Below, in pieces: positions 45,462-54,914 of a stretch of DNA of 64,000 nt; the first letter of the stretch is position 1, and every line of letters begins with the position of its first letter. The DNA comes from Myxococcales bacterium (GTDB lineage Bacteria > Myxococcota > UBA796 > SXON01). The stretch covers positions 62,001 to 126,000 of the forward strand of contig SHYX01000003.1 of NCBI GenBank assembly GCA_009692585.1. The letters are read 5' to 3'. Below the pieces are notes generated by a model. The model was given only the letters and a program-made list of their open reading frames with translations. It was not told the DNA's origin and ran no database searches. Position numbers and translations under genes: made by a program.

Positions 45462-47406
45462 GGTCCCCTTTCGTGATGCCCTCGCCCACCGAGTGCTCCT
45501 CTTCGACGGCGCCATGGGCACCGAGATCTACGCCCGCGGCGTCTTCATCAACCGCTGTTACGACGAGCTGAACCTGTCGCAGGCGGACACCGTCACCGAT
45601 ATCCACGCCGCGTACGTACGCGCCGGCGCCGACGTCGTCACCACCAACACCTTCGGCGCCAACGCGATCCGACTTGGCGCCTACGGCCTGGAAGGGCGGA
45701 CCCGCGACATCAACGCCACCGGGGTCAAGCTCGCGCGCCTCGCGGCCCGGGACAAGGCCTGGGTCGCCGGCAGCATGGGCCCCACCGGCGCGCTCCTGAC
45801 GCCCGTCGGCAAGGTCAGCCCAGGCGAGGCCTACCAGGCCTTTCGGCTGCAGGCCGAGGTGCTGATCGATGCCGGCGTCGATCTCATCGTGTTGGAGACC
45901 TTCAGCCACCTCGCCGAGCTGTGGCAGGCGGTGCGAGCCGTGCGCTCGATCCACGCGGACCAGCCCATCGTCGCGTGCATGAGCTTCCCTTTTATCGGGC
46001 CCGACCAAGCCCAGGTCGAGGGCGACACCCCCGAGGTCGCGGTCCGCACCGTCGAGCGCTGGAAGGTCGATGCCTTCGGCACCAACTGCGGGAACGGCCC
46101 ACGCGGCGTGCAGAACGTCCTCGAGCGCATGCTCGGGGTCACCAACATGAAACTCGTCGCGATGCCCAACGCCGGGCTCCCCCAGGTCGTGGAGGGTCGC
46201 ACGCTGTACCTCGCCGCGCCCGAGTACATGGCGGAGCACGCACGCCGCTTCGTGCAGTTGGGGGCCGGCATCGTCGGCGGCTGTTGCGGCACCACGCCGG
46301 GCATGATCAAGCAGATGCGCTCGTTCGTGCGCTCGGTCACCGCGGAACGGCGCATGGTGGTGCAAAGCAACGCGGAGGATACCGGCAAGAAGCCGCAGCT
46401 CACCCTCCCCGTGCCGATCGTGGAGCGCTCGGAGTTCGCCCGAAAGCTGTACAGCGGTCGTTTCTGCGTTTCGGTGGAGCTCGATCCGCCACGCGGAGTG
46501 GATGCCGGCCGGGCGGTCGAAGGGGCGGACATGCTCCGCGACGCTGGTGTGGACGTGGTCAACATCGCCGACGGCCCGCGAGCCGTCGCGCGGATGGGCC
46601 CGAGCGCGCTCGCCCAGCTCGTACGCGCCGCCACCCGCGGGCACCGCGGCGCCGACGACCCCGGCATGGAGAGCGTCGTCCACTACTGTTGTCGCGATCG
46701 CAATCTACTCGGAATGCAGATGGACCTGCTTGGGTCCAACGCGCTCGGTCTGCGCAACATCCTCGCCGTCACCGGCGATCCGCCCAAGATGGGCACCTAC
46801 CCCGATGCTACGGCGGTCTTCGACATCGACGCCATCGGGCTCATCAGCTTCATCCAGATGCTCAACCGGGGGCTGGACTTCTCGGGGCAGCCGGTCGGGG
46901 GGCAGACCGGGCTCTTCGTCGGTGCCGGCTGCAATCCTGCCCACATCGACCTGGACATCGAGGTCGAACGATTCGGCCGAAAGGTAGCTGCTGGTGCCGA
47001 GTTTTTCTTCTCGCAGCCGGTCTTTGATCCCGACGTTCTCATCGCGTTCCTGGAGCGCACGGACAAGTTTCCCAAGGTGCCCTTCCTGGTCGGCATCATG
47101 CCCCTGGTCTCGCTCAAGAACGCCGAGTTCTTGCACAACGAGGTTCCCGGCATGCAAGTGCCCGCGCGCATCCTTCAGCGCCTCCGCGACGCGGGCGACC
47201 GCGACGCGCAGCGCGAAGTCGGCATCGCCTGCGCGCAGGAGTCCCTCCGCGAACTGATGAACCACCCGCGCCTGGCCGGAACCTACGTCTACCCGCCCTT
47301 CGGCTCCTACAAGGCCGTGCTTCGCGTGATCGAGGTGCTGCAAGGACGCTCAGGGCCGACCAACTTCGGCCCCGACGGCTGGGTCGAGCCGACCGCCGTT
47401 GCCTGA
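45454..47406 (+). CDS. Bifunctional homocysteine S-methyltransferase / methylenetetrahydrofolate reductase
   Basis: 650 residues from GTG 45454. The first half is a homocysteine methyltransferase (LLFDGAMGTEIYARG, GADVVTTNTFGAN, and zinc Cys ligands in FGTNCGNGP and VGGCCGTTP). The second half (about 330-630) is a MTHFR barrel (VSVELDPPRG, HYCCRDRNLLGMQMDLLG, LAVTGDPPKMG, GAEFFFSQPVFD). This is the YitJ/BHMT-MTHFR architecture: it lowers methylene-THF to methyl-THF and methylates homocysteine, making methionine. It overlaps the PP2C stop by 8 bp. No SAM riboswitch can sit between them, so regulation would be from the upstream promoter. Confidence 0.95.
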   Translation: MPEVPFRDALAHRVLLFDGAMGTEIYARGVFINRCYDELNLSQADTVTDIHAAYVRAGADVVTTNTFGANAIRLGAYGLEGRTRDINATGVKLARLAARDKAWVAGSMGPTGALLTPVGKVSPGEAYQAFRLQAEVLIDAGVDLIVLETFSHLAELWQAVRAVRSIHADQPIVACMSFPFIGPDQAQVEGDTPEVAVRTVERWKVDAFGTNCGNGPRGVQNVLERMLGVTNMKLVAMPNAGLPQVVEGRTLYLAAPEYMAEHARRFVQLGAGIVGGCCGTTPGMIKQMRSFVRSVTAERRMVVQSNAEDTGKKPQLTLPVPIVERSEFARKLYSGRFCVSVELDPPRGVDAGRAVEGADMLRDAGVDVVNIADGPRAVARMGPSALAQLVRAATRGHRGADDPGMESVVHYCCRDRNLLGMQMDLLGSNALGLRNILAVTGDPPKMGTYPDATAVFDIDAIGLISFIQMLNRGLDFSGQPVGGQTGLFVGAGCNPAHIDLDIEVERFGRKVAAGAEFFFSQPVFDPDVLIAFLERTDKFPKVPFLVGIMPLVSLKNAEFLHNEVPGMQVPARILQRLRDAGDRDAQREVGIACAQESLRELMNHPRLAGTYVYPPFGSYKAVLRVIEVLQGRSGPTNFGPDGWVEPTAVA

Positions 47407-47462
47407 TACCGCCTGAGCTTGATTCGGCTCGGCCCTCGCCTGCGCCCGCCGCGCCTGGGCGC

Positions 47463-49850
47463 TCACCGCGCCGAAGCGCCTGCAGAAAGGGTGAGCGCGG
47501 CGCCGGCGCCGGCTTCGATCAGCTCCACGCGCTCCACGAGGACGAACGCGCGCTCGCTGCGACTGGTGAACCGGCTGGTCAGCGCGCCGGCCCCGTCCAC
47601 CACGGGACGGTCCAGCGGCAGGTCGACAATCCCCTCCCCCACCTCCGACAACGGCACCGTCGCGTCGATGAAGGCGCCGCTGCCGTTACGGACGCTCACC
47701 TCGACGACATCGGCATCGGCGACCTCCCCGAGCACCCGGAGCCGCACCCGCACGGTCGTCGCCCCGTGTCGCAAGGTGCCGAGTCCGGGCTTTTCGTCAC
47801 GGGTCCGCACGGTGTCCCCCGGGTAGAGCCAGAGGGCGCCGTGACAGCGGCGGCCCGCGTCCAAGAGCGCCCGTACCGTCCGCCCAGGCGCTTGCGCCAG
47901 GCTCAACGAGAGCGTCCCCTGCCGAAACGTCGCCGCCGCCGGCCCGCCGCGCGCCTTGCCGAGGCCGCGGGGATGCGCCGACGCCAACTTCCCCTCCACC
48001 TCCACCCGCACCGGCGAGCAACCCTCGAACCCGACACCGCGCGGACCATCGCTGCCGAGGAACGCGAGTGACGGCAGGGGCATCGACCACCGCCCCTCGC
48101 CGTCGGCGGCCCACGCCGCTGCTGGCAGCGGCGGCGGCGCCGACTCGAACGTCCAGTTCCGATTGCCGATGCGAACGGCCGGAGCCAGCTCGCCGAGCAC
48201 GACCCGCTTGTCGTCGCCGGCTACGACCTCGACCGCCTCGATGAGCGTCCAGGGACCCCCCACCGGGCTCTCCACCACCAGCGTCCACGCCTCCGAAAGT
48301 CCCTCCAGCTCCACCTCGCCGTCGACATCCTCCCCCGCCACGACCAAGGTGACTGGACGGTCGCCCACCCGGACAACCGGCGTTCCGCCACCCAGCGCCC
48401 GAAGCTTGACGGAGAGTGTACCCAACCCTGCACCGCGGACCGGCAGCTCGACCCGGGTGCCGGGGTAGACCCACCACGCTTCGTCGCCGCCGCCCTCGTT
48501 GAGGGGCAGGGAGGGATCCAGCGCGAGACCGAGGCGATCGGTCGACCCGGCCCCGGCGGTGGCGATCTCCAGCCCGGCACCCGTGGGCAACCACGCGCCG
48601 GCACACTCGGCATCGAGTTGCGCCCGATTCTGGGCCCGCAGCGACAGCAGCTCCCCGCCGTCGGTGACGCGGAGCGGACTGGCGCGGCCAAGACCCCGCG
48701 CCCGCAGGGCCGCCTCGGCGAGGAAATCCAGCCGGACCGGGCGGAGCACGAACCGACAGGGGCTGGCACCGGCGGTGACCGTCGCGTCTAGCGCCGGCAC
48801 CCCGCCGAGGCGGACCGCTTTTCCGGCGGTGAATCCGCCATTCGCGGGCGACAGACGCTCCGAGTAGAGCGGATTCATCCGCGCCAGGGCCGGCCCGAGC
48901 CGCTCGTTGAGTTCGACCCGGCCCACGCGGTTCATGTGCAGCCCGTCGGCGAACCCGTCCTGGCCGAGGCTCAGCCCGCCGAGATCGATAAAACCCGCGC
49001 CCATGCCGTTGAGCACGTCGAGCAGCGCCGGCTCCAGCGCGCGCGCCGGCCCGGTCGCGGGCTGGCTCGGTCGGTCGGGAAGACGCACGAAGATGATGTG
49101 GGCACCGTGGTCGTGTGCAAGGTCGACCAGGGCACGGACGACCTGGAGCTCGGGAGCGAGCGCCGCGACGCCCTCCTCCTCCTCCTCCACCACATTGAGC
49201 ATGTGCACCGGCAGTTGGCCCACAGTGCGTGGCGCCGAGAACACCCGCGCCACCGCCGGCACCACCGCCGCGTGACCCGCCGCCCACACCCCGCCCTCGC
49301 CGCCGAAGACCGCGCCCACCGACACGTCGCGGACGCCCTCGCGGAAGGCCGTATGCAGCGCCGCACCGCGCGATCGTGCGCGGCCTACCGGCCCCGCGTC
49401 GCCACCGAACAGGACGGAGCTGGCGATGTAACCGTCGGCGGCGAAGGCTTCGGCGTCCAGCCGTTGGGTGGACCGGGCGAACCCGGACTCCACGATCCAC
49501 TCCAAGACCCCGACGATGAGCACCAGACGGGGACGGTACCCGTCACCGTACACGCCCCCATCCAACGCCGCCAGCCACCCCGGCGCGCTCGAGCCGTCGA
49601 CATGGAGCACCGTCGGCGACCCGGCCATCCCCACCGCCTCCGCGACCACCCCGGGGTCGATGTCGGTCCCTGCGGTGGAGTTGCCCAGGATGATGACGTC
49701 GCTGGCCTTGGCAAGCGCGGCTTTGACCATCACCTGCTTGTAGGTCGGCTCCCGCGGCGTCGTCGCGACCAACGCGTGCACCGAGAGGCCGACGAGCATC
49801 GCCGGCAGCAGCCACGCGACGCGCCCGAGCCAACGATGCGCGTCGGTCAT
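47463..49850 (-). CDS. Membrane-anchored SGNH-hydrolase-like protein
   Basis: 795 residues. Signal anchor at 10-30 (VAWLLPAMLVGLSVHALVA). The SGNH domain spans about 50-320: block I DVIILGNSTAG with Ser58, and block V ADGLHMNRVG with Asp302 and His305, the catalytic triad positions. The remaining 470 residues are beta-sandwich-like with no catalytic signs (VYPGTRVELPVRGAG, WLYPGDTVRTRDEK). SGNH enzymes of this GNST type often acetylate or deacetylate polysaccharides; the substrate here is unknown. Its start overlaps the stop of the rRNA methyltransferase (ATGA). Confidence 0.75.
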   Translation of the reverse strand: MTDAHRWLGRVAWLLPAMLVGLSVHALVATTPREPTYKQVMVKAALAKASDVIILGNSTAGTDIDPGVVAEAVGMAGSPTVLHVDGSSAPGWLAALDGGVYGDGYRPRLVLIVGVLEWIVESGFARSTQRLDAEAFAADGYIASSVLFGGDAGPVGRARSRGAALHTAFREGVRDVSVGAVFGGEGGVWAAGHAAVVPAVARVFSAPRTVGQLPVHMLNVVEEEEEGVAALAPELQVVRALVDLAHDHGAHIIFVRLPDRPSQPATGPARALEPALLDVLNGMGAGFIDLGGLSLGQDGFADGLHMNRVGRVELNERLGPALARMNPLYSERLSPANGGFTAGKAVRLGGVPALDATVTAGASPCRFVLRPVRLDFLAEAALRARGLGRASPLRVTDGGELLSLRAQNRAQLDAECAGAWLPTGAGLEIATAGAGSTDRLGLALDPSLPLNEGGGDEAWWVYPGTRVELPVRGAGLGTLSVKLRALGGGTPVVRVGDRPVTLVVAGEDVDGEVELEGLSEAWTLVVESPVGGPWTLIEAVEVVAGDDKRVVLGELAPAVRIGNRNWTFESAPPPLPAAAWAADGEGRWSMPLPSLAFLGSDGPRGVGFEGCSPVRVEVEGKLASAHPRGLGKARGGPAAATFRQGTLSLSLAQAPGRTVRALLDAGRRCHGALWLYPGDTVRTRDEKPGLGTLRHGATTVRVRLRVLGEVADADVVEVSVRNGSGAFIDATVPLSEVGEGIVDLPLDRPVVDGAGALTSRFTSRSERAFVLVERVELIEAGAGAALTLSAGASAR

Positions 49851-50734
49851 CGAGAGGGCCGGTCCGCCTCGGCGACGAGCCGCGCCGCCCGGACCTGACG
49901 CACCCGCTCGAACAACAACACCGCGGCGCTGACGCTGACATTGAGGCTCTGCAGATTCCCGGCCAGCGGAATCGCCACCACCGCGTCGGCGCGCTTTCGC
50001 AGCGCGTCGCTGACGCCCTTGTCCTCGCCGCCGAGCACGAAGGCCACCGGGCCGGTCAAGTCCAGATCCCAGACCGGCACGCCGTCCATGTCGGCCGCGA
50101 GGATGCGCACGCCCGCCCGCTGCAACTGCGCAAGCGCGCTGCTCAGACCCTCGCGGATGACCGGCACCGCCTCCGCCCCACCCATCGACACGCGTTGCAC
50201 GACCGGGGTCAGCCCCTTGCCCCGCTCGGTGGGGATGATCACCGCGGAGACGTCGGCGCCGAGCGCGCTGCGGAGGATCGCGCCCAGGTTGTGTTCGTAC
50301 TGCACCTCGTCCACCAGGACAAAGCAGCAGTCCGGTCCGGCGTCGGCGATGGCGCCCTTGACCGAAGGCTGGGGGAGCCCTTCGGCTTCGGCGATGATGC
50401 CGTTGTGCACGCCGGTGACGCTCATGCGGTCAAGGCGGGCCCGCTCCACACGCTCGACCGGAACCCCCGCGGCGCGCGCCAACTCCAAGACGCCGTCGAG
50501 CTTGTCGTCGACGCGCGCGCCCACATCCAACCAGATGCGGAGCACCTTGCGGCGGCGGCGGACCAGCGCCTCCTCGACCACGTTGCGCCCTTCAAGCCGG
50601 TCGCCGCGCACCGGCGGCAGCGGCGCGGCGCGGCCGGGTGTGTCGGAGCGGGAGAGCTGCGGCCCGGGCGCCGGCGAGCGCGGGGCGAAGGTGGAGCCCC
50701 GCGGCGGGCGGCGGTCGTCGGGGGGGCGTTTCAT
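49847..50734 (-). CDS. SpoU/TrmH-family RNA 2'-O-methyltransferase (RlmB-like)
   Basis: 295 residues from ATG 50734. An N-terminal disordered 40 residues, then a SpoU_sub_bind domain (DRLEGRNVVEEALVRRRRKVLRIWLD). The SPOUT methylase domain follows: FVLVDEVQYEHNLGAILRSALGAD (motif 1), IIPTERGKGLTPVVQRVSMGGAE, FVLGGEDKGVSDALRKRAD (motif 2) and IPLAGNLQSLNVSVSAAVLLFE (motif 3, the SAM knot). Best compared with RlmB (23S rRNA Gm2251). In motif 1, QYEHNLG replaces the common DPHNLG. An upstream start at 50779 is possible. Confidence 0.9.
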   Translation of the reverse strand: MKRPPDDRRPPRGSTFAPRSPAPGPQLSRSDTPGRAAPLPPVRGDRLEGRNVVEEALVRRRRKVLRIWLDVGARVDDKLDGVLELARAAGVPVERVERARLDRMSVTGVHNGIIAEAEGLPQPSVKGAIADAGPDCCFVLVDEVQYEHNLGAILRSALGADVSAVIIPTERGKGLTPVVQRVSMGGAEAVPVIREGLSSALAQLQRAGVRILAADMDGVPVWDLDLTGPVAFVLGGEDKGVSDALRKRADAVVAIPLAGNLQSLNVSVSAAVLLFERVRQVRAARLVAEADRPSR

Positions 50735-50860
50735 CGGTGGAGGGAGTACCCGGGCGTGGCGCCCTATCGCGAGGCGCACCTCGGCAGCACCTCATGAGCT
50801 CAAGTTCGGCCGCGGACGAGCGCGACGGAACGCGTGTACACTCCCGCCGACGGAGACTCG

Positions 50861-52033
50861 ATGACCGCGATCCTGCTCCTCCTGTTGCACGCGCCCGCCC
50901 GTGCCGCCGACGTGTTCGGCGACGTGGACGACGAGGTGACCATCGGCATGGGCGGCACCTGGGCGCGGGTCTTCCCGACCACCGACGGGTTCTGGTTCGG
51001 GCAGGGCGCCGGCGGCGACTTCTGGATCGAGGACATCGGCGTGGACCTGAGCGGCTACGACGACCAGAAGCGCATCAAGTTGACCGAACATGCCGGGCTC
51101 CAGGACACCCAGACCGAGCGCTGTGACGACGGCGGTTGGCTGGTCGTGGGCAGCGCCACCCTCGACACCTTCGACGATTCGGCCTACGCCTGGCGCTCCG
51201 ACAACGACAACAAGCGCGGGCCGACGGTGGTCATCGAGGAGCGCGAGGACGCCCGGGCCCACAACGACATGGCGGTGTTGTGCACCCGCGGCAACGAGGG
51301 CGTCGCCTTTCAGAATACTCTCGGCGGCGGGGGCTCCAGCTTCTTCCCGATCAGCGGAAACGCGGTCGGAAGCCCGAAGGCCGCCGCCTTCAACGCCCAG
51401 GGCGCGGCGTTCGCCATCCGCCCCTCCGACGGCAAGGTGGTGGGCGCCGACACGGCCAACAGCGCCTCCAAGAAGATCCGGTTCACGGTGTTTGCCGCCG
51501 ACTGGTCCGCGGCCGACACCTTCGAGGCCGACGTGCCCCAGGATTATGCCTCCTGGCCCCAGCGCCTCCTGCCCTACGGCGACGGTTGGTTGGTCGTCTA
51601 CGTGACCACGCCCTCGCAGATGGCCATGGGCGGCGAGGGCGTAGTGTGGGTCCTGGCCCTGGACGCCGACTTCCAGACCGTGGACTCGGTGAAGGTGACC
51701 CCCGAGGGTCAGATCGGCGGTCGTCCGTGGATCGGTCGTAACGGAGATGTGCTCGCCGTCGCCTACGATCGGGATGTTCAGCCGCGCATCACCTTGATCA
51801 AGCTCGGCGCCGACACCGTGCCGGACGACGACGACATCCCCGACACCGCCGACGACGGCGACACCGACTGCTGCAAGGAAGACGACACCGACGTCTCCGA
51901 CGAGGACCGGCCGTGCTGCAAGGACGCCGGCGTGCTGGACTGCGGTTGTTCGAGCGGCGCTTCGGCCGGTGGCGCCGCGTTCCTCGGACTGGTGTCCGTG
52001 GCGCTGGCGACGAGGCGGCGGCGGACGGGGTAG
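50861..52033 (+). CDS. Secreted protein with MYXO-CTERM-like C-terminal anchor
   Basis: 390 residues from ATG 50861, with GGAG 6 bp upstream; this places a compact signal peptide (MTAILLLLLHAPARAADVFG). The body is a repeat-like beta structure (DGFWFGQGAGGDFWIED, DDGGWLVVGSATLD, GNGDVLAVAYD), probably a propeller-like secreted domain. A Cys/Asp-rich part with TDCCKEDDTDVSDEDRPCC leads to LDCGCSSGASAGGAAFLG followed by LVSVALATRRRRTG: Cys, a hydrophobic segment and an Arg cluster, the tripartite MYXO-CTERM pattern. Likely exported and sorted to the cell surface. Function unknown. Confidence 0.85.
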   Translation: MTAILLLLLHAPARAADVFGDVDDEVTIGMGGTWARVFPTTDGFWFGQGAGGDFWIEDIGVDLSGYDDQKRIKLTEHAGLQDTQTERCDDGGWLVVGSATLDTFDDSAYAWRSDNDNKRGPTVVIEEREDARAHNDMAVLCTRGNEGVAFQNTLGGGGSSFFPISGNAVGSPKAAAFNAQGAAFAIRPSDGKVVGADTANSASKKIRFTVFAADWSAADTFEADVPQDYASWPQRLLPYGDGWLVVYVTTPSQMAMGGEGVVWVLALDADFQTVDSVKVTPEGQIGGRPWIGRNGDVLAVAYDRDVQPRITLIKLGADTVPDDDDIPDTADDGDTDCCKEDDTDVSDEDRPCCKDAGVLDCGCSSGASAGGAAFLGLVSVALATRRRRTG

Positions 52034-52042
52034 CCGACACCG

Positions 52043-52960
52043 ATGCGCAACCTGGTGCTCGGATGCATGAACTTCGGTCGACGCACGCCGGTGGCGGAAG
52101 CCGAGCGCGTGCTCGCCGCCGCGCTGGATGCCGGCGTCACCCAGTTCGACACCGCAAACGTCTACGCCGAGGGTGAGTCCGAGCGTATCGTAGGAAACGC
52201 GCTGGACGGCCGCGTCGTGACCGTCACCACCAAGGTGGGACTCGCGCGAGCAGGCCGGGCGCCAGAGGGCCTCCACCCCGACACCTTGCGCGCGGCGTGT
52301 GAGCAGAGTCTGCGCCGCTTGCGTCGGGAGCAGGTGGATGTGTACCTCCTCCATGCGCCCGACCCCCACACGCCCGGCGAGGCTACCGTGGAGGCCATCG
52401 GCGAGCTGCTCCACGCCGGCAAGATCGCCGCCTGGGGGGTCTCGAACTTCGCGGCGTGGCAGGTCCTGGAGCTCATCACCCTGGCCGACCGCGCCGGCGT
52501 GCCTCGGCCTGCTGTCGGACAACAACTCTACAACGTGCTGGTCCGGCAGCTTGAGCTCGAGTATTTCGCCTTTGCGCAGCGATACGGGCTCGTCACCACG
52601 GTGTACAACCCCCTCGCCGGCGGCCTGCTCGCCCGCGCGCCAACCGGGGCGCCGCCCGACGGCGCTCGCTTCCGGAACAATCCGCTGTACCAGCGCCGCT
52701 ACGCCACCCCGCCGATGATGGACGCCGCGGCCGGCCTCGCCGCCATCGCCACCGATCACGGACTGTCCCTCTTGGAGCTTGCTTATGCCTTTGTCTTTCA
52801 CCGAACGGAGGTGCACGCGGTGGTGATCGGTCCGGCCACGGAGGTTCACCTTCACGCGGCGCTCGCGGCGGCTCGGGCCGCCCCGCCGACGGCGGCGCTG
52901 GCCGCGGTAGAGACCTGGTGGCGGGCACGGGCCGGCACCGACGCGAAGTACGCGCGGTGA
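52043..52960 (+). CDS. Aldo/keto reductase family oxidoreductase
   Basis: 305 residues. (alpha/beta)8 AKR: start MRNLVLGCMNFGRRTPVAEAERVLAAALD, active-site FDTANVYAEGESE with catalytic Asp and Tyr, TTKVG with catalytic Lys, YLLHAPDPHTPG with catalytic His, GVSNFAAWQ and the NADPH-region VIGPATEVH. Catalytic tetrad is complete. Substrate not deducible. A 4-bp overlap (GTGA) joins it to the PhyH gene, suggesting the two act together. Confidence 0.92.
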   Translation: MRNLVLGCMNFGRRTPVAEAERVLAAALDAGVTQFDTANVYAEGESERIVGNALDGRVVTVTTKVGLARAGRAPEGLHPDTLRAACEQSLRRLRREQVDVYLLHAPDPHTPGEATVEAIGELLHAGKIAAWGVSNFAAWQVLELITLADRAGVPRPAVGQQLYNVLVRQLELEYFAFAQRYGLVTTVYNPLAGGLLARAPTGAPPDGARFRNNPLYQRRYATPPMMDAAAGLAAIATDHGLSLLELAYAFVFHRTEVHAVVIGPATEVHLHAALAAARAAPPTAALAAVETWWRARAGTDAKYAR

Positions 52961-53715
52961 ACCCTCTGACTCTGGCCGTCACCCACTACCGTGAGCACGG
53001 CTGGGCCCGGGTTCCCGCTCTGGCACCGGCCCAGACCGTGGAGCGTTTGCGAGCCCGAGCGGAGGACATCGCGACCGGGCGCGTGTCCTACCCCGGGTTG
53101 TTCTTTCAGCCCGACACCCCCACCGGCAACTACGCCGACCTGCTTTTCGGCCAGGGGTGGGCCGGACCGGAAGTGGCCTACCGGAAGATCGAAAAGTTGG
53201 AGCAGGATCCTGAGTTCTGGGCGTGGCTGGCGGGCGAGCAGCTCCGCGCGCTCGTCGCCGCCGTGATCGCAGGCCCGGCATCGTTGTACCGTGCGGTGAT
53301 CTTCTCGAAGGCCGCCCACACCGGCAGCAACCTGCCCTGGCACCAGGACGCCGGGCTCTTCTGGGGGCTCAGCCGCGACCCGGAACTCCAGGTCTGGACC
53401 GCGTTGGATGACGCATCGCCGGCGTCCGGATGCCTCGAAGTCCTTCCGGGCAGCCACAAGCTTGGGCTCGCCACGCCGCTCGGTGGGGTGGTGCCAGGGC
53501 CCCAGGCGCTCGCCGCACGGGCCGACGACCGCGCCCTGAGCGTACCCGCCGCGGCCGGCGACGTGATCCTGCTGCACAATCACCTCTGGCACCGTTCGGG
53601 ACCCAACCGGACGGCCCAACCTCGGCGCGCGTTCACCGTCTGCTATCTTCCCCGCGACACCCGATGCGTGCGGAAGAAGCGGGCTCCACGCTCGTTCATT
53701 CCCGTTTTTGACTGA
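52957..53715 (+). CDS. Phytanoyl-CoA dioxygenase (PhyH) family protein
   Basis: 252 residues from GTG 52957. An Fe(II)/2-oxoglutarate oxygenase fold: LPWHQDAGLFWG (His-x-Asp iron ligands), the VWTALDDASPASGCLEVLPGSHK block typical of PhyH, and the distal His in HNHLWHRSGPN with RAFTVCYLPRD, holding 2-oxoglutarate. Opening HYREHGWARVPALAPAQTVERLRARAE is usual. Probably hydroxylates a small metabolite. The last 20 bp overlap the GT87-like gene on the other strand (53696-53715). Confidence 0.9.
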   Translation: MNPLTLAVTHYREHGWARVPALAPAQTVERLRARAEDIATGRVSYPGLFFQPDTPTGNYADLLFGQGWAGPEVAYRKIEKLEQDPEFWAWLAGEQLRALVAAVIAGPASLYRAVIFSKAAHTGSNLPWHQDAGLFWGLSRDPELQVWTALDDASPASGCLEVLPGSHKLGLATPLGGVVPGPQALAARADDRALSVPAAAGDVILLHNHLWHRSGPNRTAQPRRAFTVCYLPRDTRCVRKKRAPRSFIPVFD

Positions 53716-54913
53716 GCGCGCTCCGCTGACTGAGAACACTTCGCACCGCCGTCACCGCCCAGGCCCCCAGCCCGAGGACCACCCAGTGCAGCGAGTCGGG
53801 GCGACCCCGCGCCGCGAACGCCGCCGGATGCGCGGCGAGGAGCACCAAGAGCGCACCGGACGCGATCCAGGCCACCCGCCGACGCGGCTGTTGGGCCGGC
53901 CACACGAGCGCGTGCGCCACCGCCGGCAGCAGCACCAAGGCCTCGTGGTAGTGGTGCGACCCCGCCACCACCACCCCCACCGCGGCGACGGACACCGCCG
54001 CGAGGTCGACCGCGCCTGCGTCATCGAGCCCCCGTCGCCACGCAAATCCGTATGCGAGCGCGGTGCCCGCCGCCACCAGCGGCACCCGCGCCGACCACAA
54101 CGCCACCACCCAACCCGGCTCATTCGCCCAACTCGGCAACGGGCCCCGGCCGACGAAGGCAACCACCGACTCGAGCCACGTCAGCGGGTGCAGCGGCACA
54201 CCGAGCCCGAGCAGTCCGACGATCAGCGCGCCCAGGACACCGCCGAAGACCACCAGGGCCCGGCGCTGCCGACGCAGCAACCAGAGCGGGACGAGCACCA
54301 CCGGCACCAGTTTCAGCGCCGTGCCCACCGCCGCCATCGCCGCCGCCGCGCGCGGGCGGCGCCACCCGATGAGGAACAGTGCGGCGCCGACGCACAGGAC
54401 CACCCAGGGCCCCGGCTGCCCGGTAGCGAGCACGATGCGGGCGGGCCGCGCCATCGACAGCGCCGCCACCACCGCGCTGAGCGCCAACACCATCGGGGTG
54501 CCGACCAACGCCCCCGCCCGCCGGAAGCCCGCCGCGGCGCCCAGAGCGATGCCCGCCGTCGTGGCCACGACCGCGCCCCATCGCCACGCGGTCACCGCGT
54601 CGCCGAAGGACAGCGCCCGCAACGGCGCGCCCAGGAGCGAGGCCGTGGGGGGATAGTAGTTGTAGAAGCCCCCCGGCCGGAGCGGCAGGCCCTCGGCGTC
54701 GAAGCGTGCCGCCGCCGCGACCGGATCGGTGGGATCGCCCCCGGCCAGGACCTCCGCCCCCCCCAGCCACAAGGGCAACAGGTCCACCGCCGCCGTCGTC
54801 GGCGCGCCGAGCCCCGGAGCGGCCGCCGACCGCACCGAGACCCCCGCGGCGACGACCGCCGCCAGCGCGACCGCGGACGGGAAGCCAGCACGAAGGGTCG
54901 GCCAGACGGTCAT
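53696..54913 (-). CDS. Polytopic membrane protein, GT87/DUF2029-like mannosyltransferase
   Basis: 405 residues from ATG 54913, next base but one after the recX stop. About ten membrane helices. The extracytoplasmic loop 1 has DLLPLWLGGAEVLAGGDPTDP and GGFYNYYPPTASLLGAPLRAL, matching DUF2029 polyprenol-phosphate-mannose transferases (GT-C type), with the acidic Asp of the first loop. Another feature is VGTALKLVPVVLVPLWLLRR, which carries the K-P motif of this group. GT-C enzymes add sugar from lipid donors on the outside. The donor here is unproven. Confidence 0.8.
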   Translation of the reverse strand: MTVWPTLRAGFPSAVALAAVVAAGVSVRSAAAPGLGAPTTAAVDLLPLWLGGAEVLAGGDPTDPVAAAARFDAEGLPLRPGGFYNYYPPTASLLGAPLRALSFGDAVTAWRWGAVVATTAGIALGAAAGFRRAGALVGTPMVLALSAVVAALSMARPARIVLATGQPGPWVVLCVGAALFLIGWRRPRAAAAMAAVGTALKLVPVVLVPLWLLRRQRRALVVFGGVLGALIVGLLGLGVPLHPLTWLESVVAFVGRGPLPSWANEPGWVVALWSARVPLVAAGTALAYGFAWRRGLDDAGAVDLAAVSVAAVGVVVAGSHHYHEALVLLPAVAHALVWPAQQPRRRVAWIASGALLVLLAAHPAAFAARGRPDSLHWVVLGLGAWAVTAVRSVLSQRSALSQKRE

Positions 54914-54914
54914 G

